A stretch of 64,000 nt of DNA from Roseateles aquatilis (lineage in GTDB: Bacteria > Pseudomonadota > Gammaproteobacteria > Burkholderiales > Burkholderiaceae_C), in NCBI RefSeq assembly GCF_002205645.1, contig NZ_NIOF01000020.1:48284-112283 (forward strand). Direction: 5' to 3'. Position 1 is the first letter of the stretch, and every line of letters begins with the position of its first letter. A program made the position numbers and the translations under genes. This document shows positions 22,584-31,294 of the stretch, in pieces. The notes beneath the pieces were generated by a model. The model did no database searches, was not told the origin of the DNA, and saw only the letters and a program-made list of their open reading frames with translations.

Positions 22584-23339
22584 TCAGGAGCAGAGGGTCA
22601 GCTCGAAAGTGGCGTCGACCGGCGCCGGCTTCAAGCGGCCCTCGTCGTCCTGTCGCATCAGGCGGATCGAGACCATCAGCCGGTGGCCGCTGATCTCGGG
22701 CACCAGGCCCAGGCTCGGATCGATGCGCATGCGCAGCAGTTGGAAGCTGCGGCCCGGCGGCAGGCTTTGCTGGTACTGGCCCGCGTGCGCCGCGACCTTG
22801 TGCGGTGAGCCGCTGTCGCGCAGCAGCCCGAGCAGGACGTTCAGCGCCTCGGCCAGCGGCATCAGCGTCTGCGCCCACTGCATCAGGTCGTTGCGGCGTC
22901 GCACCGGCAGCAGCTGCTGCCAGGAGTAGTAGGCGGGCAGGTCGAACTCGCAGGTGCCGCCCGGGATCGAGATGCGGCTGCGGATGCTCATCAGCCATTC
23001 GTTGCCGGTCAGGATCTGACCCGCCTTGCCTGGCAGCTGGTTGAGCTTGTTGAAGGCCACGTCGATGCGCCCCACCACCTCGTCCAGCACCGCTTCCGAA
23101 ACGGCCGGGTTGCCGCGGTAGCTGTTGAACTGCGTGCGGTGCCGCTCGAGCTCCTTCAGCAGATCGGACTTCAGATCGGCCCGCGACGCCACATCCATCA
23201 CTTCGAAGATGGTCGCGAGCGCGAAATGATGGTCGAGCGCGGTGTCGCGCGCCATCAGCTGACCCAGCCGATCGAACAGATGCTCCAGCCTGAGCATCGT
23301 GCGAATGCTCTCGTTGAACGGGTATTCGTAGAGGACCAA
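22584..23339 (-). CDS. zapD: Cell division protein ZapD
   Basis: About 251 residues of the ZapD family, which cross-links FtsZ filaments at the division ring. Family signatures include VLYEYPFNESIRTMLRLEHL at the N-terminus and the C-terminal beta domain (FQLLRMRIDPSLGLVPEIS). Homologues begin right at this N-terminal block, so I infer a TTG start preceded by AAGGGA at about 9-nt spacing. An ATG 57 nt upstream is possible but adds residues unlike the family. Confidence 0.88.
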   Translation of the reverse strand: MVLYEYPFNESIRTMLRLEHLFDRLGQLMARDTALDHHFALATIFEVMDVASRADLKSDLLKELERHRTQFNSYRGNPAVSEAVLDEVVGRIDVAFNKLNQLPGKAGQILTGNEWLMSIRSRISIPGGTCEFDLPAYYSWQQLLPVRRRNDLMQWAQTLMPLAEALNVLLGLLRDSGSPHKVAAHAGQYQQSLPPGRSFQLLRMRIDPSLGLVPEISGHRLMVSIRLMRQDDEGRLKPAPVDATFELTLCS

Positions 23340-23416
23340 GGTCGACCATCCCTTTGCGACAAGGGGCCATTGTTCCACAGCACCGCGCGGCATCACCCCG
23401 ACCGGGCAAGGGGTGG

Positions 23417-24010
23417 TCAGAACAGGGGACTGCGTAGCAGTGCGTCGACCTCGTCCTGCAGGCGGTCCAGCGTGATGCCGTCGTTGTAGATCACGGCGTC
23501 GGCGGCGGCGCGGCGCTGAGTGCGCGTCGCCTGTTGCGCGAGGATGGCTCGCACCGCGTCCGCCGTCAGCCCGGAGCGGGCGATGACGCGATCGACCTGC
23601 GTCGTTTCGCGGCAGTCGACGACGATGACGCGGTCGACCTGCCGGCGCCAGCGGCCGGATTCGACCAGCAGCGGCACGTCGAAGACGATGCGTTGCCCCG
23701 GCGCCGCGAGCGCCGCCTGACGCGCGGTCTCGTCGCCGATCATGGGGTGAAGGATGGCTTCCAGCGCCAGACGTGCCGCCGGATCCTGGAAGGCCAGCGC
23801 ACGCATCGCGGCGCGGTCGAGGGAGCCATCAGCGGTGACGAACGCCGCGCCGAACTTCGCCTGGATCGCCGGCATCGCGCCGCCGCCGGGCAAGGTCAGC
23901 GCGCGCGAAATCGCGTCGGTGTCCACCAGCAACGCGCCGCCCCGCGCGACCAGGGCCCGCGCGACCGTGCTTTTGCCGCTGCCGATGCCGCCGGTCAGTC
24001 CGATGCGCAT
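23417..24010 (-). CDS. coaE: Dephospho-CoA kinase
   Basis: 197 residues. It catalyses the last step of coenzyme A synthesis, phosphorylating the 3'-hydroxyl of dephospho-CoA. The P-loop GLTGGIGSGKST is at residues 4-15; LLVDTDAISR, IVFDVPLLVESG and the ATQ..R-rich C-terminal segment also fit the family. It lies in the conserved pilD-coaE-zapD order, 22 nt after pilD. Confidence 0.95.
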   Translation of the reverse strand: MRIGLTGGIGSGKSTVARALVARGGALLVDTDAISRALTLPGGGAMPAIQAKFGAAFVTADGSLDRAAMRALAFQDPAARLALEAILHPMIGDETARQAALAAPGQRIVFDVPLLVESGRWRRQVDRVIVVDCRETTQVDRVIARSGLTADAVRAILAQQATRTQRRAAADAVIYNDGITLDRLQDEVDALLRSPLF

Positions 24011-24032
24011 GGGGAAGACGCCCGCGCGGCGC

Positions 24033-24977
24033 TCAGTGCGCCTGCAGGCCCAGCCAGACGGCGACCTGCGCCGGACCGATCAGCAGCGTCGCCAATCCGC
24101 CGCCGGCCAGGAACGGGCCGAAGGGCACGTAGCGGCCTTCGCGCAAGGCACCGCGCAGCTTCAGCGCGATGCCCACCACCGCGCCGAGCAACGAGGCGCT
24201 CAGCGCGACCGGCAGCACCATCTGCCACCCCAGCCAGGCGCCGAGCGCGGCCAGCAGCTTGAAGTCGCCGTAGCCCATGCCCTCCTTGCCGGTGGCCAGC
24301 TTGAAGACCCAGTAGATCGACCACAACGACAGATAACCGGCGACCGCGCCGATCAGCGCGTCTTGCAGCGCCACCGGGATCCAGCCTGCGCCCGCCGCGA
24401 CCAGCCCGGCCCACAGCAGCGGCTGGTTGATGCTGTCAGGCAGCAAGGTGGTGTCCCAGTCGATGCCCGCCAGCGCCACCAGTGCCGCCGCGAAGCCGCA
24501 ATACAGCAGTGCCGCGGGCTGCGCGCCCACGCGCCACGCGATGCCGAAGAACAGTGCGCCGGTGAGCAGCTCGACGATCGGATAACGCGCCGAGATCGGC
24601 GCTTGGCAAGAGGCGCACCGGCCGCGCAGCCGCAGCCAGCCGATCAGGGGCAGGTTCTCATGCCAGCGCAGCTGATGGCCGCAGTGCGGGCATCGCGACG
24701 CGGGACGCACGAGCGTCAGCGCGGGCAGCCGGTCGACCGCCTCGCGCAGCGGCACCGCCGACGTGGACAGGCTGCGCGCCTGCGCCTCGTCGAGCGTGGC
24801 GTGTTGGCGCAGATCGTCCTCGATCGACAGTTGCTCGGCGCAGTCGGACAGCCACTGCCGTTGCATCATCACCGGCAGCCGGTAGATGACGACGTTCAAG
24901 AAGCTGCCGACGCACAGGCCGATCAGACCGAGGAACCAGGGCGAGAGCAGGGTCTGCTGCAGGTCCGGATCCAGCAC
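24033..24977 (-). CDS. pilD: Prepilin peptidase / N-methyltransferase PilD
   Basis: 314-residue polytopic inner-membrane aspartic protease that cleaves the leaders of the pilins in this window and methylates the new N-terminus. The paired CxxC motifs of the cytoplasmic loop (CPHCGHQ and CASCQAP) are intact, as are the catalytic aspartates in GIDWDTTLLPD and MGYGDFK. The start is GTG, immediately after the pilC stop (TGAGTG), so the genes are probably co-translated. Confidence 0.95.
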   Translation of the reverse strand: MLDPDLQQTLLSPWFLGLIGLCVGSFLNVVIYRLPVMMQRQWLSDCAEQLSIEDDLRQHATLDEAQARSLSTSAVPLREAVDRLPALTLVRPASRCPHCGHQLRWHENLPLIGWLRLRGRCASCQAPISARYPIVELLTGALFFGIAWRVGAQPAALLYCGFAAALVALAGIDWDTTLLPDSINQPLLWAGLVAAGAGWIPVALQDALIGAVAGYLSLWSIYWVFKLATGKEGMGYGDFKLLAALGAWLGWQMVLPVALSASLLGAVVGIALKLRGALREGRYVPFGPFLAGGGLATLLIGPAQVAVWLGLQAH

Positions 24978-26213
24978 TCAGACCACCGCGCCCAGCTTGA
25001 AGATCGGCAGGTACATCGAGATCACGATGCCGCCGATGATCGTGCCCAGGAACACGATGATGATCGGCTCCATCAGGCTGGACAGCGCCTTGACGGCATC
25101 GTCCACCTCTTCCTCGTAGAAGTCCGCCGCCTTGCCCAGCATGTGGTCCAGCGAGCCGGACTCCTCGCCGATCGACGACATCTGCAGCACCATGATCGGG
25201 AAGATGCCGGTGGTCTGCATCGACGTGGTCAGCGACGCGCCGGTGGACACGTCGCGCTGGATCTTCTCGGTCGCCTCGGCGAACACGGCATTGCCGGAGG
25301 CGCCGCCCACCGAGTCCAGCGCTTCCACCAGCGGAACGCCGGCCGCGAACATCGTTGCCAGCGTGCGCGTCCAGCGCGCCACCGCGGACTTGTAGATCAA
25401 CTGGCCGAAGACCGGGATCTTCAGCAGCAGGCGGTCCATGAACTTCTGCATCTTCTCGGAGCGCTTCCAGCTCTGGAAGAAGAAGTAGAGCCCGCCGCCG
25501 ATGACGCTGAAGATCAGCCACCAGTACGCGACGAAGATCTCCGACATCGCCATCACGAACAGCGTCGGGGCCGGCAGCTCCGCGCCGAAGGACTTGAACA
25601 CGTCCTTGAAGGCCGGAATCACGAAGATCATGATCACGGCCGTCACCACGAAGGCCACGACCAGCACCGCGATCGGGTAGGTCAGCGCCGACTTGATCTT
25701 GCCCTTCAGCGCGACCGTCTTCTCCTGGTAGATGGCCAGCCGGTCCAGCAGCGCTTCCAGGATGCCGCCCGACTCGCCGGCCTCGACGAGATTGCAGTAC
25801 AGCCCGTCGAAGTACAGCGGATGCTTGCGGAACGCGGCCGACAGGGAGGTGCCGGTCTCGACGTCCTGACGGATGTCGTTCAGCAGCTTTGTCAGCCGGG
25901 GGTTGGGGCTGCCGCGCGCGACGATGTCGAACGCCTGCAGCAAGGGCACGCCGGCGCGCATCATCGTGGCGAGCTGCCGCGTGAAGACCGAGATGTCCTT
26001 CTGCTTGATCGACTTGCCGCCGGTGCCGCGGCGCTTCTTGACCTTGGTGACCAGGATGCCCTGGCGACGCAAGGAGGCGCTGATGACGGCCTCGCCGCCC
26101 GCGCGCATTTCACCGCGAACGATCTTGCCGTTGCGGTCCTTGCCTTCCCACTCGAAGATGAATTCCTTGATGCCCTTGCCGGCGCCCTTGGCGCTTGCGG
26201 TGGTCGTCGCCAT
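24978..26213 (-). CDS. pilC: Type IV pilus inner-membrane platform protein PilC
   Basis: 411 residues of the GspF/PilC family, with two repeated T2SF domains (QLATMMRAGVPLLQAFDIV; WTRTLATMFAAGVPLVEALD) and three hydrophobic segments. It connects the PilB ATPase to the growing pilus. An excellent ribosome site (AGGAGGTGAT) directly precedes the ATG. A longer open frame upstream has no family similarity. Confidence 0.95.
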   Translation of the reverse strand: MATTTASAKGAGKGIKEFIFEWEGKDRNGKIVRGEMRAGGEAVISASLRRQGILVTKVKKRRGTGGKSIKQKDISVFTRQLATMMRAGVPLLQAFDIVARGSPNPRLTKLLNDIRQDVETGTSLSAAFRKHPLYFDGLYCNLVEAGESGGILEALLDRLAIYQEKTVALKGKIKSALTYPIAVLVVAFVVTAVIMIFVIPAFKDVFKSFGAELPAPTLFVMAMSEIFVAYWWLIFSVIGGGLYFFFQSWKRSEKMQKFMDRLLLKIPVFGQLIYKSAVARWTRTLATMFAAGVPLVEALDSVGGASGNAVFAEATEKIQRDVSTGASLTTSMQTTGIFPIMVLQMSSIGEESGSLDHMLGKAADFYEEEVDDAVKALSSLMEPIIIVFLGTIIGGIVISMYLPIFKLGAVV

Positions 26214-26343
26214 ATCACCTCCTGCCGTCGCGCCAGGCGACTGGCGCTCCCAATGTCTTTGACTAGCTCTTCGATCGGTCCTGGCCGCCCGACCCGGACA
26301 TGCGAACGCGGCGCTCGATGGCGCCGCGCTGCAATGTCCGCGG

Positions 26344-28134
26344 TCACTCGTTGGTGGCCGCCAGCACCTCTTCCAATGTGGTGACGCCCGCCCGGACCTT
26401 GACCAGCCCGGACTGTCGCAGATCCCGCACGCCTTCCGAGCGAGCCTGATGCGCAATGTCCACGGCCGTTCCCTCGGTCAGGATGATCCGCTGGATTGCC
26501 TCGCTGATGGGCATCACTTGGTAAAGACCGACACGTCCCCGATAACCATTGTTGCAACTTGAGCAGCCCACCGCGCGGTAGGCCTTCCAGGTGCCGTCCA
26601 GATCCGATTCCGCGTAACCCGCGCGCAGCAGCGCGTCGCGCGGATAGTCGGCCGGTGCCTTGCAGTTCTCGCACAGCCGACGCGCCAGGCGCTGCGCGGT
26701 GATCAGCAGCACGCTCGACGCGATGTTGAACGGCGCCACCCCCATGTTCAGCAGACGCGTCAACGTCGTCGGCGCATCGTTGGTGTGCAGCGTGGACATC
26801 ACCATGTGGCCGGTCTGCGCGGCCTTGATGGCGATGTCGGCGGTTTCCAGGTCGCGGATCTCGCCGACCATGATGATGTCGGGATCCTGCCGCAGGAACG
26901 CCTTCAGCGCGGCCGAGAAGGTCAGCCCCGCCTTGTCGTTGACATTGACCTGGTTGATGCCCGGCAGGTTGATTTCCGCCGGGTCCTCGACGGTCGAGAT
27001 GTTGGTCCCAGGTTGGTTCAGGATGTTCAGGCAGGTGTACAGCGACACCGTCTTGCCCGAGCCCGTCGGACCGGTCACCAGGATCATGCCGTAGGGGCGG
27101 TGGATGCAGGCGAGCAGCCGTTCCTTCTCGATCTTCTCGTAACCCAGCGCCTCGATGCCGAGCTTGGCGGACGACGGGTCCAGGATACGGATCACGATCT
27201 TCTCGCCGAACAGCGTCGGCAACGTCGAGACGCGGAAGTCGATCGCCTTGGACCCGAACTTCAGCTTCATCCGCCCGTCCTGCGGGACGCGGCGCTCGGA
27301 GATGTCCAGCCGCGAGATGACCTTGATGCGCGAGGACAGCTTGTCCTTGATCGCGATCGGCGGCTGCGTGATCTCGCGCAGCTCGCCGTCGATGCGGAAG
27401 CGGACGCGGTAGTGGTATTCGAAGGGCTCGAAGTGGAGGTCGGACGCCCGCATGTTGATGGCGTCGACCAGCATCTTCTGCAGGAAGCGGACCACCGGCG
27501 CGTCCTCGACGTCGCCCAGCTCCTGCGATTCTTCCGGCGGGGCGGGGGCCTCGTCGGCGATGTCGAAATCGAAGTCCTCGCCGGAGATCGCCTCGAGTGC
27601 TTCGGACGCGCTGGCGGCGGTCACGCCGAGCAGCTTCGCGAGCTTCTCGTACTCGACGATGATCCATTCAGGCGTCAGCTGCGTGGCGAACTTGATGCGC
27701 TCGACGACTTCCTGCTCGGTCGGATCGGCGCCGCCGATGAAGAGCCGGTTGCCGCGCCGGGCCAGCACCACGACCTGGTACTGCGCCGCCAGCTTGGCGT
27801 CGATGATGTTCTGCGGGAGCTTGTGGGCGTCGACTGCGTTCAGGTCCAGCAAGGGCAGCGCCAGCGCCTGCGACAGCGTGTGCGCGAGGTCCGTCGACGA
27901 GACCGCGCCGGAGGCCATCACCGCGTTGACGAAGCTGGTCTTTTTCTCGCGGGCCTGACGCACCAGGTCCTCGGCCGCCTGCGGCTTGAGCTTGCCGGCG
28001 TGCACGAGCACGCGGGCCACGCCGGACAGGGCGGACTGAGGGGGTTCGGCCAGGGTGGTGTCCACGGGGGATTGCGATGGGTTGGTCTTGCCGGGCTCCG
28101 GGATTGCCGGAACAGCCTTGCACTGTACCCCCAT
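26344..28134 (-). CDS. pilB: Type IV pilus assembly ATPase PilB
   Basis: About 596 residues: an N-terminal MshEN-like region (about 30-190) and a C-terminal GspE-type ATPase. Walker A is VTGPTGSGKTVS, the Asp box and Walker B DPDIIMVGEIRD, the His box HTNDAPTTLTRL, and the zinc tetracysteine CENCKAP / CSSCNNGYRG. It powers pilus extension. The start is uncertain: a GTG at 28065 would give a 573-residue protein closer to the family N-terminus (VDTTLAEPPQSALSG), while the ATG at 28134 is used here. Confidence 0.94.
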   Translation of the reverse strand: MGVQCKAVPAIPEPGKTNPSQSPVDTTLAEPPQSALSGVARVLVHAGKLKPQAAEDLVRQAREKKTSFVNAVMASGAVSSTDLAHTLSQALALPLLDLNAVDAHKLPQNIIDAKLAAQYQVVVLARRGNRLFIGGADPTEQEVVERIKFATQLTPEWIIVEYEKLAKLLGVTAASASEALEAISGEDFDFDIADEAPAPPEESQELGDVEDAPVVRFLQKMLVDAINMRASDLHFEPFEYHYRVRFRIDGELREITQPPIAIKDKLSSRIKVISRLDISERRVPQDGRMKLKFGSKAIDFRVSTLPTLFGEKIVIRILDPSSAKLGIEALGYEKIEKERLLACIHRPYGMILVTGPTGSGKTVSLYTCLNILNQPGTNISTVEDPAEINLPGINQVNVNDKAGLTFSAALKAFLRQDPDIIMVGEIRDLETADIAIKAAQTGHMVMSTLHTNDAPTTLTRLLNMGVAPFNIASSVLLITAQRLARRLCENCKAPADYPRDALLRAGYAESDLDGTWKAYRAVGCSSCNNGYRGRVGLYQVMPISEAIQRIILTEGTAVDIAHQARSEGVRDLRQSGLVKVRAGVTTLEEVLAATNE

Positions 28135-28390
28135 GACTGCTGGATGGACGGCAGGGCGGTCCCGGTGTTTCACCGAAGACAGACGCTTCGTGCAATTTCG
28201 GCCTTGGGCACTGGAAATTGAGCGCGAAATGTGGAAGAGCCACGTTCGGCGCCGAGGGAAGCTCGCTGAGGGGCGGGGGCGGCCCTTGCTGGGGGCCGGC
28301 ACGGTCCGTGGGCGCAATACCTGACCCCGTGGGTCGAGGGTGTGCCAGATCAGTCGCTGCGCACCGCCAGGCGCGAAAGACGCGCGCAAA

Positions 28391-28423
28391 GAAAAACGCC
28401 GCGAACCTTGCGATTCGCGGCGT
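28391..28423 (-). terminator. Terminator left behind downstream of the tRNA-Pro 3' end
   Basis: Stem ACGCCGCGAA / TTCGCGGCGT with an 8-nt loop. On the minus strand it is followed by TTTTTC. It sits 11 nt beyond the tRNA CCA end in the left attachment site, as expected for the terminator of the original minus-strand tRNA gene. The rest of the 28135-28433 gap shows no gene. Confidence 0.8.
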
Positions 28424-28433
28424 CATCGATGTC

Positions 28434-28481
28434 CTGGTCGGGGTGAGAGGATTCGAACCTCCGGCCTCTACGTCCCGAACG
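28434..28481 (-). repeat. attL: 48-bp fragment of tRNA-Pro(CGG) 3' part
   Basis: On the minus strand this reads from the anticodon arm (loop TTCGGGA, anticodon CGG) through the T-arm (GGAGG TTCGAAT CCTCT) to CACCCCGACCA. It is identical over 48 bp to 46985-47032. The sequence to the right is not a tRNA 5' half, so this copy is not a functional tRNA. It is the left attachment site of the adjacent integrase element. Confidence 0.9.
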
Positions 28482-28617
28482 AAGTGAGCAGATAGTTAAC
28501 TGGCATTTCGCAAGTATTCGAACCGTTTATTTCTCCATGGTGGCGTTCGAATCTGGCTCTATGCAGCTTTCGGACTTTTACGCTAATCTGTTACCCGGGC
28601 GTTACCCAGGAGAGCAG

Positions 28618-30075
28618 ATGGCCAAAGCGCTGGACTTCACGATCAGGCAGATTGAGGTGTTGCCGCCAGCCCCAGCGGGCGGTCGCGATGAGTACAAGGA
28701 CACCAAGGTCCAGGGCCTGTACCTGCGCGTCACGGATAAGGGCGTGAAGACCTTCTCGTTCGTCGGCCGGCCCAAGGGCGGCGGCAAGCCGGAGCGCGAG
28801 ACCTTCGGCAAGTTCCCCCTGGTCAAGCCGGAGGAGGCGCGGAACCGGGCGCGCGAGCTCGGTGGCCAGCTCGCGACGGGCAAGAGCGTCACGGCGGCGC
28901 GACGGGCCAGGAAGGGCGAGATGACCGTCGCCGAGCTGTGGGAGGCCTACTACGCCGACATCAAGGCCACCAACAAGTCCCCGGAGTCGACGAAGGAGGT
29001 CTGGGACTACTACGTCGAGCCGATGTGGGCTCGGCGGCGCCTGTCCGAGGTGGCGGCGGTCGATGTCGAGCGATGGCACCGGGCGTTGCCCGCCAAGATC
29101 ATGCAGCGGCGCGCCGAGAAAGAGGCAGAGCGTGAGGCGGCCGCGCGGGCGAAGCGTGCCGAGATTGATGCGCGCCAGGCGATCCGGCGGCATGGGCCTG
29201 TGCCGAAGCTCAGGCCTGAAGTGGTGCGCAAGGCTGCGAAGCCCATCACCGGGAAGGGGAGCGCCAATAAGGCCCTCGAGCTGTTGCGGGCGATGTACTT
29301 CTTCGCCATGAACTCCATGCGGGCGTTCTTCCCTGGACCTAACCCTGCGTCCGGTCATCAGAAGTTCAAGCAGGTCGACCGCACTCGCTTCGTGCGCTCG
29401 GATGAGATGCAGGCCTTCTTCGAGGCGGTCGCCCAGGAGCCGAACGGCACGCTGCGCGATGCCATCCTGATCGCGCTGTTCACCGGCCAGCGCCGCGCCA
29501 ACGTGGTTGGCATGCGGTGGGACGAACTGAACCTGGACCGGCGCGAGTGGACGATTGCCGGTGAGGTCATGAAGAACGGTGACCCTCACGTCGCACCGCT
29601 GACACCTGAGGCCGTCGAGATTCTGCGGGCACGCCGGGAGATGGCGGACCTTGCCGTCGCGGCGCGGCGCCAGGCCAAGGTGGTCCAGGCACCCTCGAAG
29701 GGCGAGCAGTTCGTGTTCCCGTCTGAGCGGAGCGAGTCTGGCCACATCACCGACTTCTCGTCGGCCTGGCGCCGGCTGCTCAAGACCACGGACTTGGATA
29801 ACCTCATCCCGCACGACCTGCGCCGCACGAATGGCAGCTGGCAGGCCCGGATCGGCTCCTCGCTTCTGCTGATCGGCAAGTCGCTGGCGCATCGGACGTC
29901 GGAGGCGACCGAGATCTACGCCCAGCTCGACCTTGACCCCGTGCGGGCATCTGTCGAGACGGCGACGTCCGCCATGCTGGATGCGGCTGGCGTGAAGGTT
30001 GCCGCCAAGGTGATTCCGCTGCGCGCCGGCAAGGCGGTTAAGAAGGTGCCGGGTGGCAATGCTGGTGCCGCTTGA
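28618..30075 (+). CDS. int: Tyrosine recombinase (integrase) of element 1
   Basis: About 485 residues. The N-terminal DUF4102-type arm-binding domain (GLYLRVTDKGVKTFSF) is followed by a core-binding domain containing an unusual charged insertion (about 160-215, rich in Arg, Glu and Ala), then the catalytic domain. Catalytic residues are Arg in TGQRRANVVG (about 292), HDLRR (about 398-402), a later His near 425 and the nucleophile Tyr in ATEIYAQLD (about 434). The start was chosen for CAGGAGAG upstream; an in-frame ATG 81 nt earlier lacks a ribosome site. Its position beside attL fits P4/phage-type tRNA-specific integrases. Confidence 0.93.
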   Translation: MAKALDFTIRQIEVLPPAPAGGRDEYKDTKVQGLYLRVTDKGVKTFSFVGRPKGGGKPERETFGKFPLVKPEEARNRARELGGQLATGKSVTAARRARKGEMTVAELWEAYYADIKATNKSPESTKEVWDYYVEPMWARRRLSEVAAVDVERWHRALPAKIMQRRAEKEAEREAAARAKRAEIDARQAIRRHGPVPKLRPEVVRKAAKPITGKGSANKALELLRAMYFFAMNSMRAFFPGPNPASGHQKFKQVDRTRFVRSDEMQAFFEAVAQEPNGTLRDAILIALFTGQRRANVVGMRWDELNLDRREWTIAGEVMKNGDPHVAPLTPEAVEILRARREMADLAVAARRQAKVVQAPSKGEQFVFPSERSESGHITDFSSAWRRLLKTTDLDNLIPHDLRRTNGSWQARIGSSLLLIGKSLAHRTSEATEIYAQLDLDPVRASVETATSAMLDAAGVKVAAKVIPLRAGKAVKKVPGGNAGAA

Positions 30076-30099
30076 CATCTCGCTCCCGTCGCGTAGTAT
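30072..30099 (+). promoter_or_regulatory. Promoter of the toxin-antitoxin pair
   Basis: TTGACA (30072-30077), a 16-nt spacer and TAGTAT (30094-30099) resemble a sigma-70 promoter that overlaps the integrase stop codon. ATGTA (30098-30102) and TACAT (30119-30123) form small inverted half-sites that an AbrB-type antitoxin could use as an operator. Confidence 0.55.
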
Positions 30100-30124
30100 G
30101 TAGAAACACGAAAGGATATACATC

Positions 30125-30370
30125 ATGGACTTGCAAGTGGCGAAATGGGGCAACAGCCTGGCCCTGCGGATTCCGTCCGAGGTCGTGCGCCGGCTCGGCC
30201 TGCGCGAAGGAGCGACCGTCGAGGCGCAGCTCACCGTGGATGGCTCGCTGTCGATTCGGCCGGCGCAGTGGGATCGCAAGGCGTTCTCCCTGGAGCTGAC
30301 CGAGGCGCGCAGCGTCATGCCGATGAGCGCACCGGTGATCGAAGAGATGCGCAGCGGTGCCCGGTACTGA
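30125..30370 (+). CDS. AbrB/MazE-type antitoxin
   Basis: 81 residues with an N-terminal SpoVT-AbrB swapped-hairpin DNA-binding domain (MDLQVAKWGNSLALRIPSEV ... GLREGATVEAQL), characteristic of MazE/VapB antitoxins. The C-terminal part should bind and neutralise the toxin. The next gene begins 1 nt after its stop, the standard TA arrangement with antitoxin first. Confidence 0.87.
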   Translation: MDLQVAKWGNSLALRIPSEVVRRLGLREGATVEAQLTVDGSLSIRPAQWDRKAFSLELTEARSVMPMSAPVIEEMRSGARY

Positions 30371-30371
30371 G

Positions 30372-30806
30372 ATGGTCTACGTCGACACCAGCGTGCTTGT
30401 GCCGCTGTTCCTGAACGAGCCGCACAGCGCGGCTGCTGCAGACTGGTACTCGCGCGAGAAGGGCGAGCTTGTTGCAGCGGCCTGGTGCATTCCGGAATTT
30501 GCGAGCGCCCTGGGCATCAAGCAGCGCACCGGCGCGATTGACGCGCAGCAGGCTCAAGGTGCCTGGGCGCGCTTCGAGCGCATGGTGGCTGCCGATCTCC
30601 GGCTGTTGCCGGTCGAGCCCGCGCACTTTCATCGCGCCGCCGAGCTGGTGCTGGATGCCGCGAGCGCGCTGCGCGCCGGCGACGCGCTCCACCTGGCATG
30701 CGCTGAAGCTGCGGGTGCGAAGCACATGGCCACGCTCGACGACGTCCTCGGCCGCAACGCCCAGCGCCTGAAGATCAAGCCGGTCGCGCTGCGCAGCTCG
30801 GCCTGA
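30372..30806 (+). CDS. vapC: PIN-domain toxin (VapC-like RNase)
   Basis: 144-residue PIN-domain protein. Acidic metal-binding residues are visible at Asp5 (MVYVDTSVLVPL), Glu42 (CIPEFASAL), Asp104 (LRAGDALHLA) and near Asp123 (TLDDVL). VapC toxins cut tRNA or rRNA when free of antitoxin. The ATG giving MVYVDTS fits the family; a GTG 15 nt earlier would overlap the antitoxin. It probably stabilises the element. Confidence 0.88.
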   Translation: MVYVDTSVLVPLFLNEPHSAAAADWYSREKGELVAAAWCIPEFASALGIKQRTGAIDAQQAQGAWARFERMVAADLRLLPVEPAHFHRAAELVLDAASALRAGDALHLACAEAAGAKHMATLDDVLGRNAQRLKIKPVALRSSA

Positions 30807-30817
30807 CGGATACCGGC

Positions 30818-30836
30818 GCCTCAGCGGCCCTGAGGC
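30818..30836 (+). terminator. Hairpin after vapC (weak terminator candidate)
   Basis: GCCTCAG and CTGAGGC pair across a 5-nt loop just downstream of the toxin gene. There is no T-run, so termination is uncertain. Confidence 0.35.
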
Positions 30837-30905
30837 AAAGCGGCCCCGGAAGCTGCGGGAACAGCAACCGAGGCCTGACCACAACCACCTGCTGAAGAGG
30901 TGACC

Positions 30906-31292
30906 ATGGCTATCAAGAAGACTACCACCGCCGCGAACCGCGCCACTGCGCCGAATCGCACCGTCGAAACCTCCCAGGGCGGTCCGAACGCCTACGCGAT
31001 GGAGGTGCTGGGCGACCAGCTCGCGCCGACTGTCACCGACGGGCAGTTCGCGATCTTCGACCCTGACGCGGGGCGGGCGCTCCGAGGCGAGGTCGTCGCA
31101 CTGTGGGTCAAAGGCGAGACGAAGCCCTTCGTCGTGCGACTTGCCACCGCAGTTCCTCCGCTCGAGGTCCTGGAAACGGACGGCGCGCTCGGCGTTGAGA
31201 CGCGCCCAGGTGCATGTCGCTTCCTCTCGATGGCGCGCGTCGCCCGCGTGGACCGGCTGGTCCAAACCGTTGATGCACCGCGGTTGCATTGA
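30906..31292 (+). CDS. S24/LexA-like domain protein lacking the catalytic dyad
   Basis: 128 residues. After a basic N-terminal tail, the fold resembles the S24 self-cleavage domain of LexA/CI/UmuD proteins: GDQLAPTVTDGQFAIFDPDA, then GEVVALWVKGETKPFVVRL. In active members the first block is GDSM with the serine nucleophile and the second carries the catalytic Lys (VKRL). Here these read GDQL and VVRL, so it is predicted to be non-proteolytic. No HTH is visible. The gene ends by overlapping the frame of the HNH gene that follows. Confidence 0.6.
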   Translation: MAIKKTTTAANRATAPNRTVETSQGGPNAYAMEVLGDQLAPTVTDGQFAIFDPDAGRALRGEVVALWVKGETKPFVVRLATAVPPLEVLETDGALGVETRPGACRFLSMARVARVDRLVQTVDAPRLH

Positions 31293-31294
31293 TC

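Noticed and set aside
28434..28481. Functional tRNA-Pro gene
   Set aside because: Only the part from the anticodon arm to CCA is present; no acceptor 5' strand or D-arm follows at this copy or at 46985-47032.
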